A DNA stretch of 64,000 nucleotides from DATDAH01 sp963845425 (GCA_963845425.1 CAWJSC010000003.1:1-64000), one strand, 5' to 3'. Counted from the first letter of the stretch, positions 50,335 through 58,943 are shown. Notes: a model not told the origin generated them from the letters alone. A program made the numbers and translations.

Positions 50335-51297
50335 GTGACGACTCGATGGGGCATCGCGGGGACCGGAGGGATCGCGGCCCGGTTCGTCCAAGCCCTCCAC
50401 CAGACACCGGACGCCGAGCTGGTGGCCGTCGGCTCCCGGACGGACCGGCGGGCCGACGCCTTCGGCGACGAGTGGGACATCCCCCACCGCCACGGTGACT
50501 ACGACGACCTGGCCCGCGACGACGACGTGGACGTGGTCTACGTGGCCACGCCCCAGTCCCGCCACGCCGATGACGCCTGCCGGTACCTCGACGCCGGCAA
50601 GCACGTCCTGTGCGAGAAGCCGTTGGCCATGACCGAGGCCGAGGTGCTGCGCATGACCGCCAGCGCCCACCTCGGCGAGCGGTTCCTCATGGAGGCCGTC
50701 TGGAGCCGGTTCCTGCCCGCCTACGTCCGGCTGTGGGAGCTCCTGCTGCACGGCCGCATCGGCGAGCCCCTGCTCGTCGAGGCCGACTTCGGCTACCGGA
50801 TGCCCGTCGATCCCACGCACCGCCTGTTCGACCCGGCCCGGGGCGGCGGCGCCCTGCTCGACCTCGGCGTCTACCCCCTGCAGCTCGCCTCGCTCGTGCT
50901 CGGTCCGCCCGACCGGGTGGTGGCCAGCGGCCACATGGGCGAGACCGACGTGGACGAGACCATCGTGGCCGCGCTGCACCACCCCGGCGGGAAGCTGGCG
51001 GTGGTCAAGGCGTCGATCCGGGTGAACCTGGCCTGTACCGCCCGCATCGTCGGCACCGAGGGCAGCATCGAGCTCCCCGCCTTCATGCACTGCCCGGAGT
51101 CCCTCACCGTGCGGGACGCCTTCGGGAAGGCCGAGGTCATCGAGGCACCCATCGAGGGCGAGGGCCTGCGCTACCAGGTCGACGAGGTCCACCGCTGCCT
51201 CATCGAGGGCCTCGGCGAGAGCCGGGTCATGACCCTCCACGAGTCCGCCCAGATCGCCGCCACCATGGACACCATCCGCGACCAGATCGACCGCTGA
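50335..51297 (+). CDS. Gfo/Idh/MocA family oxidoreductase
   Basis: A 320-residue dehydrogenase. WGIAGTGGIAARF near 5-17, TPQSRHADDACRYLDAGKHVLCEKPLAMT with the EKP motif, MEAVWSRFLPAYVRLWELL and GGALLDLGVYPLQLASLVLG. It is like trans-1,2-dihydrobenzenediol dehydrogenase-type members. GTG 50335 places the Rossmann fold at the very start; TTG 50305, overlapping the upstream stop, is the alternative. Confidence 0.92.
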   Translation: MTTRWGIAGTGGIAARFVQALHQTPDAELVAVGSRTDRRADAFGDEWDIPHRHGDYDDLARDDDVDVVYVATPQSRHADDACRYLDAGKHVLCEKPLAMTEAEVLRMTASAHLGERFLMEAVWSRFLPAYVRLWELLLHGRIGEPLLVEADFGYRMPVDPTHRLFDPARGGGALLDLGVYPLQLASLVLGPPDRVVASGHMGETDVDETIVAALHHPGGKLAVVKASIRVNLACTARIVGTEGSIELPAFMHCPESLTVRDAFGKAEVIEAPIEGEGLRYQVDEVHRCLIEGLGESRVMTLHESAQIAATMDTIRDQIDR

Positions 51298-51316
51298 GCC
51301 GTCCTGCCGGCGTGGG

Positions 51317-51919
51317 TCAGAGGAGGTCCGTCGTGTCCCGGTGGGGCCGGTCGCCCCGCTCGTCCGCGACCTCGCGGCCGCGCAACTGGTGGTAGACGGC
51401 CAGGGGGAAGGCGAGGGTGGCCCAGGCCAGGAGCTCGGGCAGGTCCGGCTCCCGCTTCAGGCGGAGGTGGGAACCCACGTCCGGATCACGGACCTGGCTG
51501 ACGGCGGCGACCGGCCGGTCGGCCTCGTCCCACATCCAGGCCCCGCCGAACCGCCCGACCGCCCGCTCGAGGTCGACCTGGACCTGCCACTTTCCGATCA
51601 CCTGCTGACCCCACCACACCTCCGGCGTGCGGAAGGCGGCGACGGTGGAGCCGTCCGGCCAGACGATCTGGGGCTCCGGCGCGCTGAAGATGCCGCCCAC
51701 CTGGACGCTGATCAGGCCGATGACCGGCACCCCGGCCTCGTCGCGGAGCCAGACGCGGGGCGCCGCGAGGAAGCCGGCGTCGAAGGCGACGGAGCCGACC
51801 GCGGCGCCGTTCTCGTCGGCCACAGGCCAGACCCGATCGAAGGAGCTCCAAGGCAGCCGGTCGATGCCCTCGCGGAAGTACCAGAACGTCAGATCGGTGC
51901 GCTCGACGAGCGAGGTCAT
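51317..51919 (-). CDS. unrecognised protein, beta-rich
   Basis: A 200-residue protein I cannot assign. It is rich in Trp and beta strands (WYFREGIDRLPWSSF, RVWLRDEAGVPVIGLISVQVGG, WWGQQVIGKWQVQVDLERAVGRFGG). A membrane-like helix is at the end (LPELLAWATLAFPLAVYHQL), so it may be membrane-associated. The fold looks a little like LURP/scramblase-type proteins, but that is a guess. I start at ATG 51919 because residues before it read as a piece of an unrelated VOC protein. Confidence 0.5.
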   Translation of the reverse strand: MTSLVERTDLTFWYFREGIDRLPWSSFDRVWPVADENGAAVGSVAFDAGFLAAPRVWLRDEAGVPVIGLISVQVGGIFSAPEPQIVWPDGSTVAAFRTPEVWWGQQVIGKWQVQVDLERAVGRFGGAWMWDEADRPVAAVSQVRDPDVGSHLRLKREPDLPELLAWATLAFPLAVYHQLRGREVADERGDRPHRDTTDLL

Positions 51920-52025
51920 CCGGTCCGCTTGGTGGTCGTTGCCCGCCCGGGCCAGCCGGATCCCGGCGCCGGTCCCCGAGCCCGGCGGGGCCACCACGAC
52001 CCACCGCTTGTCGTCGGCGCAACGC
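51920..52025 (-). pseudogene. VOC/glyoxalase gene fragment
   Basis: In the frame that runs into the next gene, this stretch encodes ADDKRWVVVAPPGSG and then IRLARAGNDHQA, the classic core strand of glyoxalase-like VOC proteins (DKRWVTVAPPG). No start, no N-terminal module and no rest of the fold are present. The best reading is a remnant left after a deletion between the crotonase and the unrecognised gene. Confidence 0.5.
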
Positions 52026-52862
52026 TCACAAGGGCCCCCAGGTCGGGGTGCGGCCGTCGCGGAAGGCGGCGAAGGCTTCGGCCAGCTCGCCGGTGCCGGT
52101 GCACATGATCTGCGTGCGGTTCTCGAGGTCGAGCGCGTGGCGCAGGCTGGGCGAGTCGACCGTCTGCCACATGGTCTCCTTGGTCATCCAGACCGCCAGG
52201 GGGCCGTTCTCGGCGATCTCGCGAGCGGTGACCAGCGCCCGGTCGATGACCTCGCCGTCGGCGACGACGTCGAGGACCAGACCCATCGCCTTCGCCTCGG
52301 CGGCGTCGAAGGTGCGACCGGTGAGGAGCAACTCGGCCGAGCGGGAGGCCCCGACCAGGCGGGGCAGGTGGTACGAGGTGCCCATGTCGCAGGCCGACAC
52401 GCCGCGCTTTATGAACACGGCGCCGAACGTGGCCGACTCGGCCGCGTAGCGGATGTCGCAGGCCAGGGCGAGGGCGAAGCCACCGCCCACGGCCGCCCCG
52501 TTCACCGCGGCGATCACCGGCTGGCGGAGTCGGTGGATCTTCTCGAACAGGCCGGCCATGAACTCCTGGCTGGCGAAGGTCCGGACCACGCTGCTCTGGG
52601 CCTGCTCGACGATGGCGCCGGTCGGTGTGCCCCCGAGGCCCTGGCTCTCCTCCGGCCCGCCCTTCATGTCGGCCCCGGCCGAGAACCCGGCGCCCGCCCC
52701 GGTCAGGATGACGACCCGGATGGCCGGGTCCGATCCGATGCGGTCGACTGCCTCGTGCAGCTCGGCCAGCACCTTGTTGCTGAGGGCGTTGCGGCGGTCC
52801 GGGCGGTCGATGGTCAGGACGACGATGCCGTCCTGGAGTTCCTCGAGGCTCACGTGCTCCAT
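52026..52862 (-). CDS. enoyl-CoA hydratase/isomerase family protein
   Basis: A 278-residue crotonase: DRPDRRNALSNKV, oxyanion loops GAGFSAGADMKGG and NGAAVGGGFALALACDIRYAAE, and ECH-like end LAEAFAAFRDGRTP. The catalytic Glu positions are not both obvious (FIKRGVSACDMG), so the exact reaction is open. The ATG at 52862 has GGGAGG nine bases before it; other starts fall in the palindrome upstream. Divergent from the DinB gene. Confidence 0.92.
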   Translation of the reverse strand: MEHVSLEELQDGIVVLTIDRPDRRNALSNKVLAELHEAVDRIGSDPAIRVVILTGAGAGFSAGADMKGGPEESQGLGGTPTGAIVEQAQSSVVRTFASQEFMAGLFEKIHRLRQPVIAAVNGAAVGGGFALALACDIRYAAESATFGAVFIKRGVSACDMGTSYHLPRLVGASRSAELLLTGRTFDAAEAKAMGLVLDVVADGEVIDRALVTAREIAENGPLAVWMTKETMWQTVDSPSLRHALDLENRTQIMCTGTGELAEAFAAFRDGRTPTWGPL

Positions 52863-52886
52863 GCCCCGCATCCTCCCACCGAAGTC

Positions 52887-52923
52887 GCGTTGACTTGTCA
52901 CGCTGAGCGTGACAAATCAACGC
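52887..52923. promoter_or_regulatory. long palindrome between crotonase and DinB genes
   Basis: Arms GCGTTGA (52887-52893) plus TTGTCACGC (52895-52903) are mirrored by GCGTGACAA (52907-52915) plus TCAACGC (52917-52923), with centre TGA and one C/A mismatch. The inner part, 52895-52915, is a perfect 21-bp palindrome apart from its TGA centre. Its place between divergent genes fits a two-way operator; a cruciform or REP-like repeat is the alternative. Confidence 0.6.
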
Positions 52924-52957
52924 CAGAAAGATCGGGTGGGTCCGTAGGGTCGCAACG

Positions 52958-53467
52958 GTGACGATCGAACGAGCGGAGCCCTCCTTCACCGCGGGCGACA
53001 GGGAGATGCTGGACGGCTGGCTCGACTACCACCGGGTCACGCTGCTGACGAAGTGCGAGGGGCTCAGTGACGAGCAGCTCAAGACCCGGGCCGTCCCGCC
53101 GTCGTCGATGAGCTTGCTCGGCCTCGTCCGCCACATGAGCGAGGTGGAGCTCGGCTGGTTCGCCAGAGAGCTCGAGGCCGACGAGACGGCCAGGCCGATC
53201 TACTACGACGATGCCTCCCCCGACGGGGACTTCGACGACCTCGACTCGGCCGCGGTGGTCGAGGTGTTCGCCCGCTTCGACGAGGAGGTGGACCGGGCCC
53301 GGCGCATCGCCGCCGCCCGCGACCTCGACGAGGCCACCCCCCGCCCCCGCGACGGCAAGCGGCTCACCCTCCGCTGGGTGCTCACCCACATGATCGAGGA
53401 GTACGCCCGCCACAACGGCCACGCCGACTTCCTCCGCGAGCAGATCGACGGCACCACCGGCGACTGA
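52958..53467 (+). CDS. DinB family (DUF664) protein
   Basis: A 169-residue four-helix DinB/DUF664 protein. Metal-type His residues are in LVRHMSEVELGW (near 50), and THMIEEYARHNGHADFLRE (near 147-160) has the conserved H-x3-H-like pattern. Actinobacterial members are often thiol-dependent S-transferases using mycothiol; the reaction here is unknown. GTG start at 52958. Confidence 0.9.
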   Translation: MTIERAEPSFTAGDREMLDGWLDYHRVTLLTKCEGLSDEQLKTRAVPPSSMSLLGLVRHMSEVELGWFARELEADETARPIYYDDASPDGDFDDLDSAAVVEVFARFDEEVDRARRIAAARDLDEATPRPRDGKRLTLRWVLTHMIEEYARHNGHADFLREQIDGTTGD

Positions 53468-53485
53468 TCGAGTACTTCCATGTAC

Positions 53486-53821
53486 TCAGCGGACGCCGAC
53501 CTCGAGGTGGGTGATCAGGCCCGAATCGTCGACGGTGAGATGGTCGACGGTCTGGCTGGTGGCGCCGTCGACGCCGGCCTCCAAGTGGAACGTGACGGTG
53601 CGGCCCTGCTCCAGCCAGGCGCTGGAGGTGACCTGCGGCGTGAAGGCCAGGACGTTCTCCGCGTGGAAGGCCCGGATGGCCTCGGTGCCCTGGAAGGTGC
53701 CCAAGGCGTGATCGAGCACGGCGTCCTCGGTGAACAGGGCGACGAGCCCGTCGAGGTCCACGGCGTTGACCGCGTCGAGGTAGGCCGTCGCCGTCGCCCG
53801 CGCCAGCGACCCGCTCATCAT
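53486..53821 (-). CDS. SnoaL-like/NTF2-fold protein
   Basis: A 111-residue NTF2-fold protein of the SnoaL/ketosteroid-isomerase-like superfamily: YLDAVNAVDLDGLVALFTEDAVLDHAL and GTEAIRAFH are the classic first helix and loop. GGGAGG before ATG 53821 decides the start. Such small cone-shaped proteins are often isomerases or hydratases. No active site can be named. Confidence 0.88.
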   Translation of the reverse strand: MMSGSLARATATAYLDAVNAVDLDGLVALFTEDAVLDHALGTFQGTEAIRAFHAENVLAFTPQVTSSAWLEQGRTVTFHLEAGVDGATSQTVDHLTVDDSGLITHLEVGVR

Positions 53822-53894
53822 CCCATCCTCCCCGTTCTGGGCACACCCACGTGTCGCCCACGGCACAGGGATGTACCCAGATGCGGCATGTCGG

Positions 53895-55120
53895 TCACCA
53901 GGCGCGGAGGACCTGGGCCTTGTCGAAGGCGTTGCAGGTGGACTCGGTCGGGTAGTCGTCGGGCAGGAGGACCTTGGCCACCTCGTCGACCTCGGGTCCG
54001 ACCCGGTCGGCGAGGGGGCGCAGAAGGTCCAGGTCGAATCCGAAGAAGTCCGCCGCGTTGGTCTCGATCATGCGACGGGCCTCGTCTTCGGGGACCCCGC
54101 CGAAGGCGGCCCGGAGGGCCTCGGTCGTGAAGCCGTAGCTGCCCTCGCTGTGCGGGTAGTCGGCTCCCCACATGATCCGGTCCACACCGATCTCGTGGCG
54201 CAGCGGCGACTCGCTGGGGCGGAGGAAGCTGGCGCCCAGCCAGAAGTTCCGGTGGAAGTACTCCGTCGGGGTCATCGACAGGCCGGCGGCGACGGCGCCG
54301 AAGTAGACCGACTCGGCCGCCTCGGGCAGGGTCATGCGCCGGTAGAACCAGTCGAGGGTCTCCAGGCCCCGGGGCAGCCAGGCCGCCCCCTGCTCGGTCA
54401 GCACGACCTTCAGGGTCGGGAACCGCTCCAGCACGCCGGAGAAGATGAGGTGCCAGACCGGCCGGTGGGCGAACCACGGGAGCTCGATGAGCAGCATCGC
54501 CCGAGCCGCCTCGTGGTCGCCGTAGTCGGGCAGGCCGCCCGCCGCCGTGGACCTGGATGGGGACCTCGAGCTCCTCACACGCCCGCCAAAGGGGGTCGTA
54601 GTGAGGCTCCCACAGGCCGGGTAGGCCCGAGTTGGGTGGGACCGACGGCAGCAGCACCCCGGCCAGGAGCGGGTAGGCCTCCCTGGCCCAACGCACCTCG
54701 GACACGGCGTCGTCGATGTCGTTGACGAAGACCTGGACCACGGCCGAGCGCCGGCCGGGCGCCGCGTGCGCAGAAGTCGACCGTCCACCGGTTGTGGGCC
54801 TGCAGGCCGGCCCAGCGGCGGGGGTAGTCCTCGGGCGTGGGCGGGAGGGCGACGAGGTTGCCCTCCTCGAAGAACGGCGGGACCGTGTTGGGGAACAGGA
54901 CCTCGGCGACGATGCCGTCGGCCTCGGTCTCCTCCAGGCGGCGGGCCGAGTCCCACGAGCGGTAGGCCGTCGCGGACTGGAGATCGGCGAAGGGGTTGAC
55001 GTAGGTCGGGGCCCAAGCGTCGAAGTCGTCGTGCCACTGCGAGGCCAGGTAGTCCCGGTACTCATAGAGCTCGCCCCCGGCGTGCCCGTCCGAGGAGATG
55101 ACGGCATAACGGGTGCTCAC
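53895..55120 (-). pseudogene. amidohydrolase family 2 gene, broken by two frameshifts
   Basis: A COG2159 amidohydrolase like its neighbours, about 408 residues if repaired. It starts at GTG 55120 (STRYAVISSDGHAGG, with D-x-H) and keeps frame to HNRWTVDFCAR near 54765. It then continues one base over (SAVVQVFVNDIDDAVSEVRWAREAYPLL) to VHGGG near 54545. It shifts again by one base to GLPDYGDHEAARAMLLIELPWFAH and the C-terminal WGADYPHSEG. Each shift is explained by one extra G in a GC run. It may be a true pseudogene or a sequencing artefact. The upstream SDR is 200 bp away across a tandem duplication. Confidence 0.8.
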
Positions 55121-55335
55121 AGGAACTCCATCACACTCGCCGTGCTCCGCCCGGCTGGCTTCGCCATCTCCGTCATCCGCGGAGCTGCTCCGCTCCGCTG
55201 CGCAGCGTCAACAGTGGTCACAGGAACTCCATCACACTCGCCGTGCTCCGCCCGGCTGGCTTCGCCATCTCCGTCATCCGCGGAGCTGCTCCGCTCCGCT
55301 GCGCAGCGTCAACAGTGGTCACAGGAACTCCATCA
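55117..55335. repeat. 101-bp tandem duplication with partial third copy
   Basis: Identical copies at 55117-55217 and 55218-55318 are followed by 17 bases of a third copy ending in the SDR stop region. Each unit contains a GCGGAGC/GCTCCGC palindrome. On the minus strand each has a 19-codon frame starting ATG ACG GAG (MTEMAKPAGRSTASVMEFL) whose last codons match the SDR C-terminus. It separates two operon genes. The perfect identity suggests recent duplication. Confidence 0.95.
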
Positions 55336-56197
55336 TGTTCGGGGGGAGGTGGCCTTCGGCGATGGCGTCGGCCCGGGCGTGCAGCAGCTTCCCGGCCCGG
55401 TCGAGGTCATGGCCGATGATGAACGTCCCGGCCTTCACCCCGGCGACAGCGAAGCGTCCCAGTTCGAGGAGGTCGACGACGTCGACCGGCCGGCCCGCGG
55501 CGGCCAGCTGCTCCTTGAACTCGGCGAACGTCGTCCCCGGTGCGGGGGCCCGGTCCTTCTGACGGGCCAGCGCCTCAGGCCGGTTGCGTTGGGCGGTCCA
55601 GAGGCCGGTGTCCAGCAGCCCACCGCCCGGGTAGAAGATGGCCGCGCACAGGTTCGTGTCGCCGGTGGCGAGCTGTTGGGCCAGCGATTCGGTGAAGCAG
55701 GTCACGGCCGCCTTCGAGGCGGCGTAGATCGAGGCGTACGGCACCGGGGCGATTCCGCCGTCACCGGACGACGTGTTGACCACGACGCCGGGCTCGCCCG
55801 ATTCGATCATGCGGGGCACGAAGGAGAGCACCCCGTTGGCCATGCCGAACACGTTGACGCTGAAGCACCAGCGCCAGTCGTTGGCCTCCTGCTCCCAGGG
55901 CTTGCCGCCGCCGCCGGAGGTGACCCCGGCGTTGTTGAACAGCAGGTGGCAGACGCCCTCGTTCCCGAAGACATCGTCGGCCAGCGCCTCGACTGCCGTC
56001 GGGTCGGACACGTCGGTGCGCACCCCCCGGACCTGCCCCCGCTCCGCCAGCTCGGCCACCGCCTGCTCGAGGACGGGCGCCTCGACGTCGGCCACCACGA
56101 CCCGGACCCCCTCCTCCAGGAGGGCCTCGACGATCCCCCGCCCGATCCCCCCGGCCCCACCGGTGACGACCGCGACCTTCCCGGCCAGGTCCTTCAT
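55319..56197 (-). CDS. SDR family oxidoreductase
   Basis: A 292-residue classical SDR closely like the one at 20511-21383, with TGGAGGIG near 12-19, NNAG, NTSSGDGGI, catalytic YAASK and a long C-terminus (GTFIIGHDLDRAGKLLHARADAIAEG). It overlaps the amidohydrolase stop (ATGA). Its last five codons (MMEFL) lie at the start of the 101-bp repeat. The repeated pairing with an amidohydrolase suggests they act on the same intermediate. Confidence 0.92.
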   Translation of the reverse strand: MKDLAGKVAVVTGGAGGIGRGIVEALLEEGVRVVVADVEAPVLEQAVAELAERGQVRGVRTDVSDPTAVEALADDVFGNEGVCHLLFNNAGVTSGGGGKPWEQEANDWRWCFSVNVFGMANGVLSFVPRMIESGEPGVVVNTSSGDGGIAPVPYASIYAASKAAVTCFTESLAQQLATGDTNLCAAIFYPGGGLLDTGLWTAQRNRPEALARQKDRAPAPGTTFAEFKEQLAAAGRPVDVVDLLELGRFAVAGVKAGTFIIGHDLDRAGKLLHARADAIAEGHLPPNMMEFL

Positions 56198-57450
56198 ACG
56201 GGGGCCTGCACGCCGTACTCGGCCTTCCACCACCTTGCGTTGGCCGCCTCGTCGGGGTCCGTGCGCAGCGTGGGGTCCTGGCCGAGGGACTCGGGCGTGG
56301 GCCCGACCCGCCCGGCGATGGGGGCGAGCTCGTCGAGGTCGAAGCCGTAACAGACCGCGGCGGTCTCCCCCAGCAACTTGCGGGTGTCCTCGACGGGCAC
56401 ATCGGCGAAGTGAGCCTGCAGTCGCTCCCTGGTGTGCGGCCAGGTCCCCTCGGGGTGCGGGTAGTCCGTGCCCCACATCACGACGTCACAGCCGAGGACG
56501 TGGCGACGGCGGATCTCCTCGGGCGACATGGTCGAGGCCCCGATGAAGATGTTCGAGCCGAAGTAGTCCGAGGGCAGCTTGGAGATCTTGCCCTTCATCA
56601 GGGCGGCCATTTTCTTGGTCGTGTGACCGCCGCCGAGGTATTGGTCCCACTTCCACATCATGTCGGCGGCCCAGTAGGCGGCGGCCTCGGTGACCACGAA
56701 CCTCAGACCCGGGAAGCGCTCGAAGACGCCGGAGAAGAGGAGGTGCCACATGGGCCGGGTCGCCCACCAGACGACCTCGGCCAGGTAGATGCCGATGTGC
56801 TCGCCCATCTCCTCCCGGGGGGCCTCGCCGGAGTGGGTGTGGACCGGGAAGCCGGCGGCCTCACACGCGGCCCAGACCGGGTCATAGGCGGCCTCGTTGT
56901 ACGGCAGGCGGTCCCGCCACATGGTCGGGATCATCACGCCGCGAATGCCGGGCTGACCCGCCAGCCACTCGACCTCCTCGACCCCTCGCTGGATGTCGTG
57001 GGCGATGGGGACCAGGGCGATCCCGCCCCGGCGCTGCGGGCTGTGGCTGCACATCTCGACCAGGAAGCGGTTGTGGGCCCGGGCTCCGGCATAGGCCAGC
57101 TCGGGGTCGTCGATCATCCCCGCCCCCAGGCCGGCGCCGAAGGGCGGCGAGGCGTTGCCGGTGATGGCGTCGGCGTCGGCGAACATCACCTCCGCCGATA
57201 CACCGTCGGCGTCCAGCTCCTTGTCGCGCTGCTCAGGATCGAAGGCGCCCCGGAGACCCTCCTCGTTCTCGGTCTCCCAGCCCATGATGTAGTCGTAGTT
57301 GAGCTTCAGGGCCTCGTCCCGGGAGGCGTGGATCTCGGCCAGGTAGTCGTCGAACTGCCGGTGGTACCGCTCGTCCAGGTAGTTCCGATACCCCTCAGCC
57401 GGCAGACCACAGTGTGAGTCGGCCGAGATGATCGTGTAGCGGTCGGTCAT
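56194..57450 (-). CDS. amidohydrolase family 2 protein
   Basis: A 418-residue intact COG2159 amidohydrolase. The metal site is suggested by SADSHCG near 9-15 (D-x-H), HTHSGEAP, and WGTDYPHPEGTWPHT. It is longer than usual by a 40-residue lysine-rich insert (GHTTKKMAALMKGKISKLPSDYFGS). ATG start 3 bp from the ADC-family stop and a 4-bp overlap with the SDR, so it belongs to one operon. Probable decarboxylase or hydrolase of a cyclic acid. Confidence 0.92.
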   Translation of the reverse strand: MTDRYTIISADSHCGLPAEGYRNYLDERYHRQFDDYLAEIHASRDEALKLNYDYIMGWETENEEGLRGAFDPEQRDKELDADGVSAEVMFADADAITGNASPPFGAGLGAGMIDDPELAYAGARAHNRFLVEMCSHSPQRRGGIALVPIAHDIQRGVEEVEWLAGQPGIRGVMIPTMWRDRLPYNEAAYDPVWAACEAAGFPVHTHSGEAPREEMGEHIGIYLAEVVWWATRPMWHLLFSGVFERFPGLRFVVTEAAAYWAADMMWKWDQYLGGGHTTKKMAALMKGKISKLPSDYFGSNIFIGASTMSPEEIRRRHVLGCDVVMWGTDYPHPEGTWPHTRERLQAHFADVPVEDTRKLLGETAAVCYGFDLDELAPIAGRVGPTPESLGQDPTLRTDPDEAANARWWKAEYGVQAPV

Positions 57451-57453
57451 GGG

Positions 57454-58230
57454 TCAGCTCTTCTTCCCGAGGACGGACAGGTCGTCGTAGCGCTGGTGGA
57501 TGAACGGGACGAGGTCCTCGCGGGGCACGGGGCCGATGACCCGGCCGACCTGGGTGGAGGCCCGCTCGGTCCAGTTGATGTCCACGACCCGGCGGATCAC
57601 GAAGTCGGCGATGGGATCGAGGGGCGAGTCCTTCAGGACCACCTCGCCGTCGATGCCCTCGTGGACCCGGGCCTTCTCGGTCTTCTCGCCGTAGACCAGC
57701 AGCGGGTCCTGGTCGAGCTCGCCGGCGGTCTCGGCCGAGGGCGAGAGCTTGAACCAGAAGTCGCGCTTGGTCTTCTCGTAGGGCTTGCGGGCCTCGTTGA
57801 CCGTGCCGTGGATCTCACAGACCGTGAAGCCCATGCGGGCGATGCCCGCGTCGATGGTGTCGCCGTCCCGCCGGGCCCAGACATCGGCGATCTTCTTGGG
57901 CTCGCCGTAGGTGTCCCGGCCACCGAGGACGGACTGCTCGGTGGTCATGGGCATGAAGATCGGGTACTCGCCGACCTGATCGCCGTGGCGGGCGGCCACG
58001 CCGAACCACCCGGCGCCGAACACCGGCAGGCCGGGCATCTCCACCGAGGTGATGGTCAGGCGGACCAGGGGCTCCGCCGCCGGCTCCAGGGGCTTGGGCA
58101 GCACCGCGGCGATCAGCTCGGGGTCGGTCTCGTAGATCGCCGTCACCGCCGTCGACCAGATCTCGGCCCGGGTCGCCTCGATCTCCCGACTGCGCTGCTC
58201 GACCTTCGCGCCGTAGCGGATCTGGCTCAT
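57454..58230 (-). CDS. acetoacetate decarboxylase family protein
   Basis: A 258-residue ADC-family protein. The conserved EPKK Lys (RDTYGEPKKIADV), equivalent to the Schiff-base lysine of acetoacetate decarboxylase, is present. Surrounding blocks such as GWFGVAARHGDQVGEYPIFMPM and TEQSVLGGRDT are typical. It could decarboxylate a beta-keto acid or act as a hydrolase-like relative. ATG 58230 is preferred because AGGGGG lies eight bases upstream. First gene of the minus-strand amidohydrolase operon, divergent from a TetR gene. Confidence 0.9.
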   Translation of the reverse strand: MSQIRYGAKVEQRSREIEATRAEIWSTAVTAIYETDPELIAAVLPKPLEPAAEPLVRLTITSVEMPGLPVFGAGWFGVAARHGDQVGEYPIFMPMTTEQSVLGGRDTYGEPKKIADVWARRDGDTIDAGIARMGFTVCEIHGTVNEARKPYEKTKRDFWFKLSPSAETAGELDQDPLLVYGEKTEKARVHEGIDGEVVLKDSPLDPIADFVIRRVVDINWTERASTQVGRVIGPVPREDLVPFIHQRYDDLSVLGKKS

Positions 58231-58283
58231 CGGCATGTCCCCCTGGAATCGTTCCCCTGGTGCTGTTGTCGGAGCCTGACGGC

Positions 58284-58302
58284 TCTGGAACACTGTTACA
58301 GA
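58284..58302. promoter_or_regulatory. TetR-type operator candidate
   Basis: TCTGGAACACTGTTACAGA is a 19-bp near-perfect palindrome (one mismatched pair besides the centre). It lies between the divergent ADC-family operon and the TetR gene and overlaps the regulator start codon. The position and symmetry strongly suggest the regulator's own operator. Confidence 0.6.
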
Positions 58303-58922
58303 TGACCGACCAGTCGGCAAGCCGTGGCCGCATCCTCGTGGCGACCCGGCGCCTGATCGAAGCCGAAGGGGTCGAGGCGGTCAGCATGCGGAAGGTGGCC
58401 GCCGATGTCGGCCTGGCGCCCACCGCCATCTATTGGCACGTGGGCAGTCGGGAGGACCTCCTGCACGCCGTGCTCGACGAGATGGTCGCCGACCTCCCCC
58501 CGATCAAGGCCCGGGGGACGGGCGCCCGTGACCGCATCGCCTCGGTGGCCCGGGCCGCCCGCCAGGAGTTTCTCGACCAGGTGACCACCCTGCAGCTGGC
58601 CACCGAGCTGGGCCGAGGCAACGAGCTGTCCTTCCGCACGCAGGTGGCCCTCGCCCGGGAGATGACCGCCGCCGGGCTCGAGGGTGACGCCGCCGTGGAC
58701 GCCCTGCGCTCGATCCTCTTCCTGGTCGGGGGCTTCGTCGTGATCGAGGAGCAGTACCGCCAGCGCCCGCCCGGCGAGCTGGCCACCCGCGATCTCTGGG
58801 CCGAGGTGGACGACGACGACGACATCGACCCGGCCATCCGGGAGGCGATGACCGGGCCCACCGACACCGACGCCCTCTTCACCTACAGCCTCGACCGCCT
58901 CCTCGACGCCGTCCTCGACTGA
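58302..58922 (+). CDS. TetR/AcrR family transcriptional regulator
   Basis: A 206-residue TetR repressor with helix-turn-helix at about 8-55 (RILVATRRLIEAEGVEAVSMRKVAADVGLAPTAIYWHVGSREDLL) and a helical ligand domain with an acidic end (DDDDIDPAIREAM). The ATG overlaps the operator palindrome, so the mRNA has a very short or no leader. Probably controls the divergent ADC/amidohydrolase/SDR operon and itself. Confidence 0.92.
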   Translation: MTDQSASRGRILVATRRLIEAEGVEAVSMRKVAADVGLAPTAIYWHVGSREDLLHAVLDEMVADLPPIKARGTGARDRIASVARAARQEFLDQVTTLQLATELGRGNELSFRTQVALAREMTAAGLEGDAAVDALRSILFLVGGFVVIEEQYRQRPPGELATRDLWAEVDDDDDIDPAIREAMTGPTDTDALFTYSLDRLLDAVLD

Positions 58923-58943
58923 GCCACAGCCGGCGACGAACCG

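Noticed and set aside
52862..52901. Earlier start for the crotonase inside the palindrome
   Set aside because: The added residues are encoded by palindromic DNA and unlike family N-termini; the ATG at 52862 has a good ribosome site.
53895..55120. Programmed frameshifting in the amidohydrolase
   Set aside because: Two shifts in the same direction at plain GC runs, no slippery heptamer or stem nearby, and intact paralogues need no shift.
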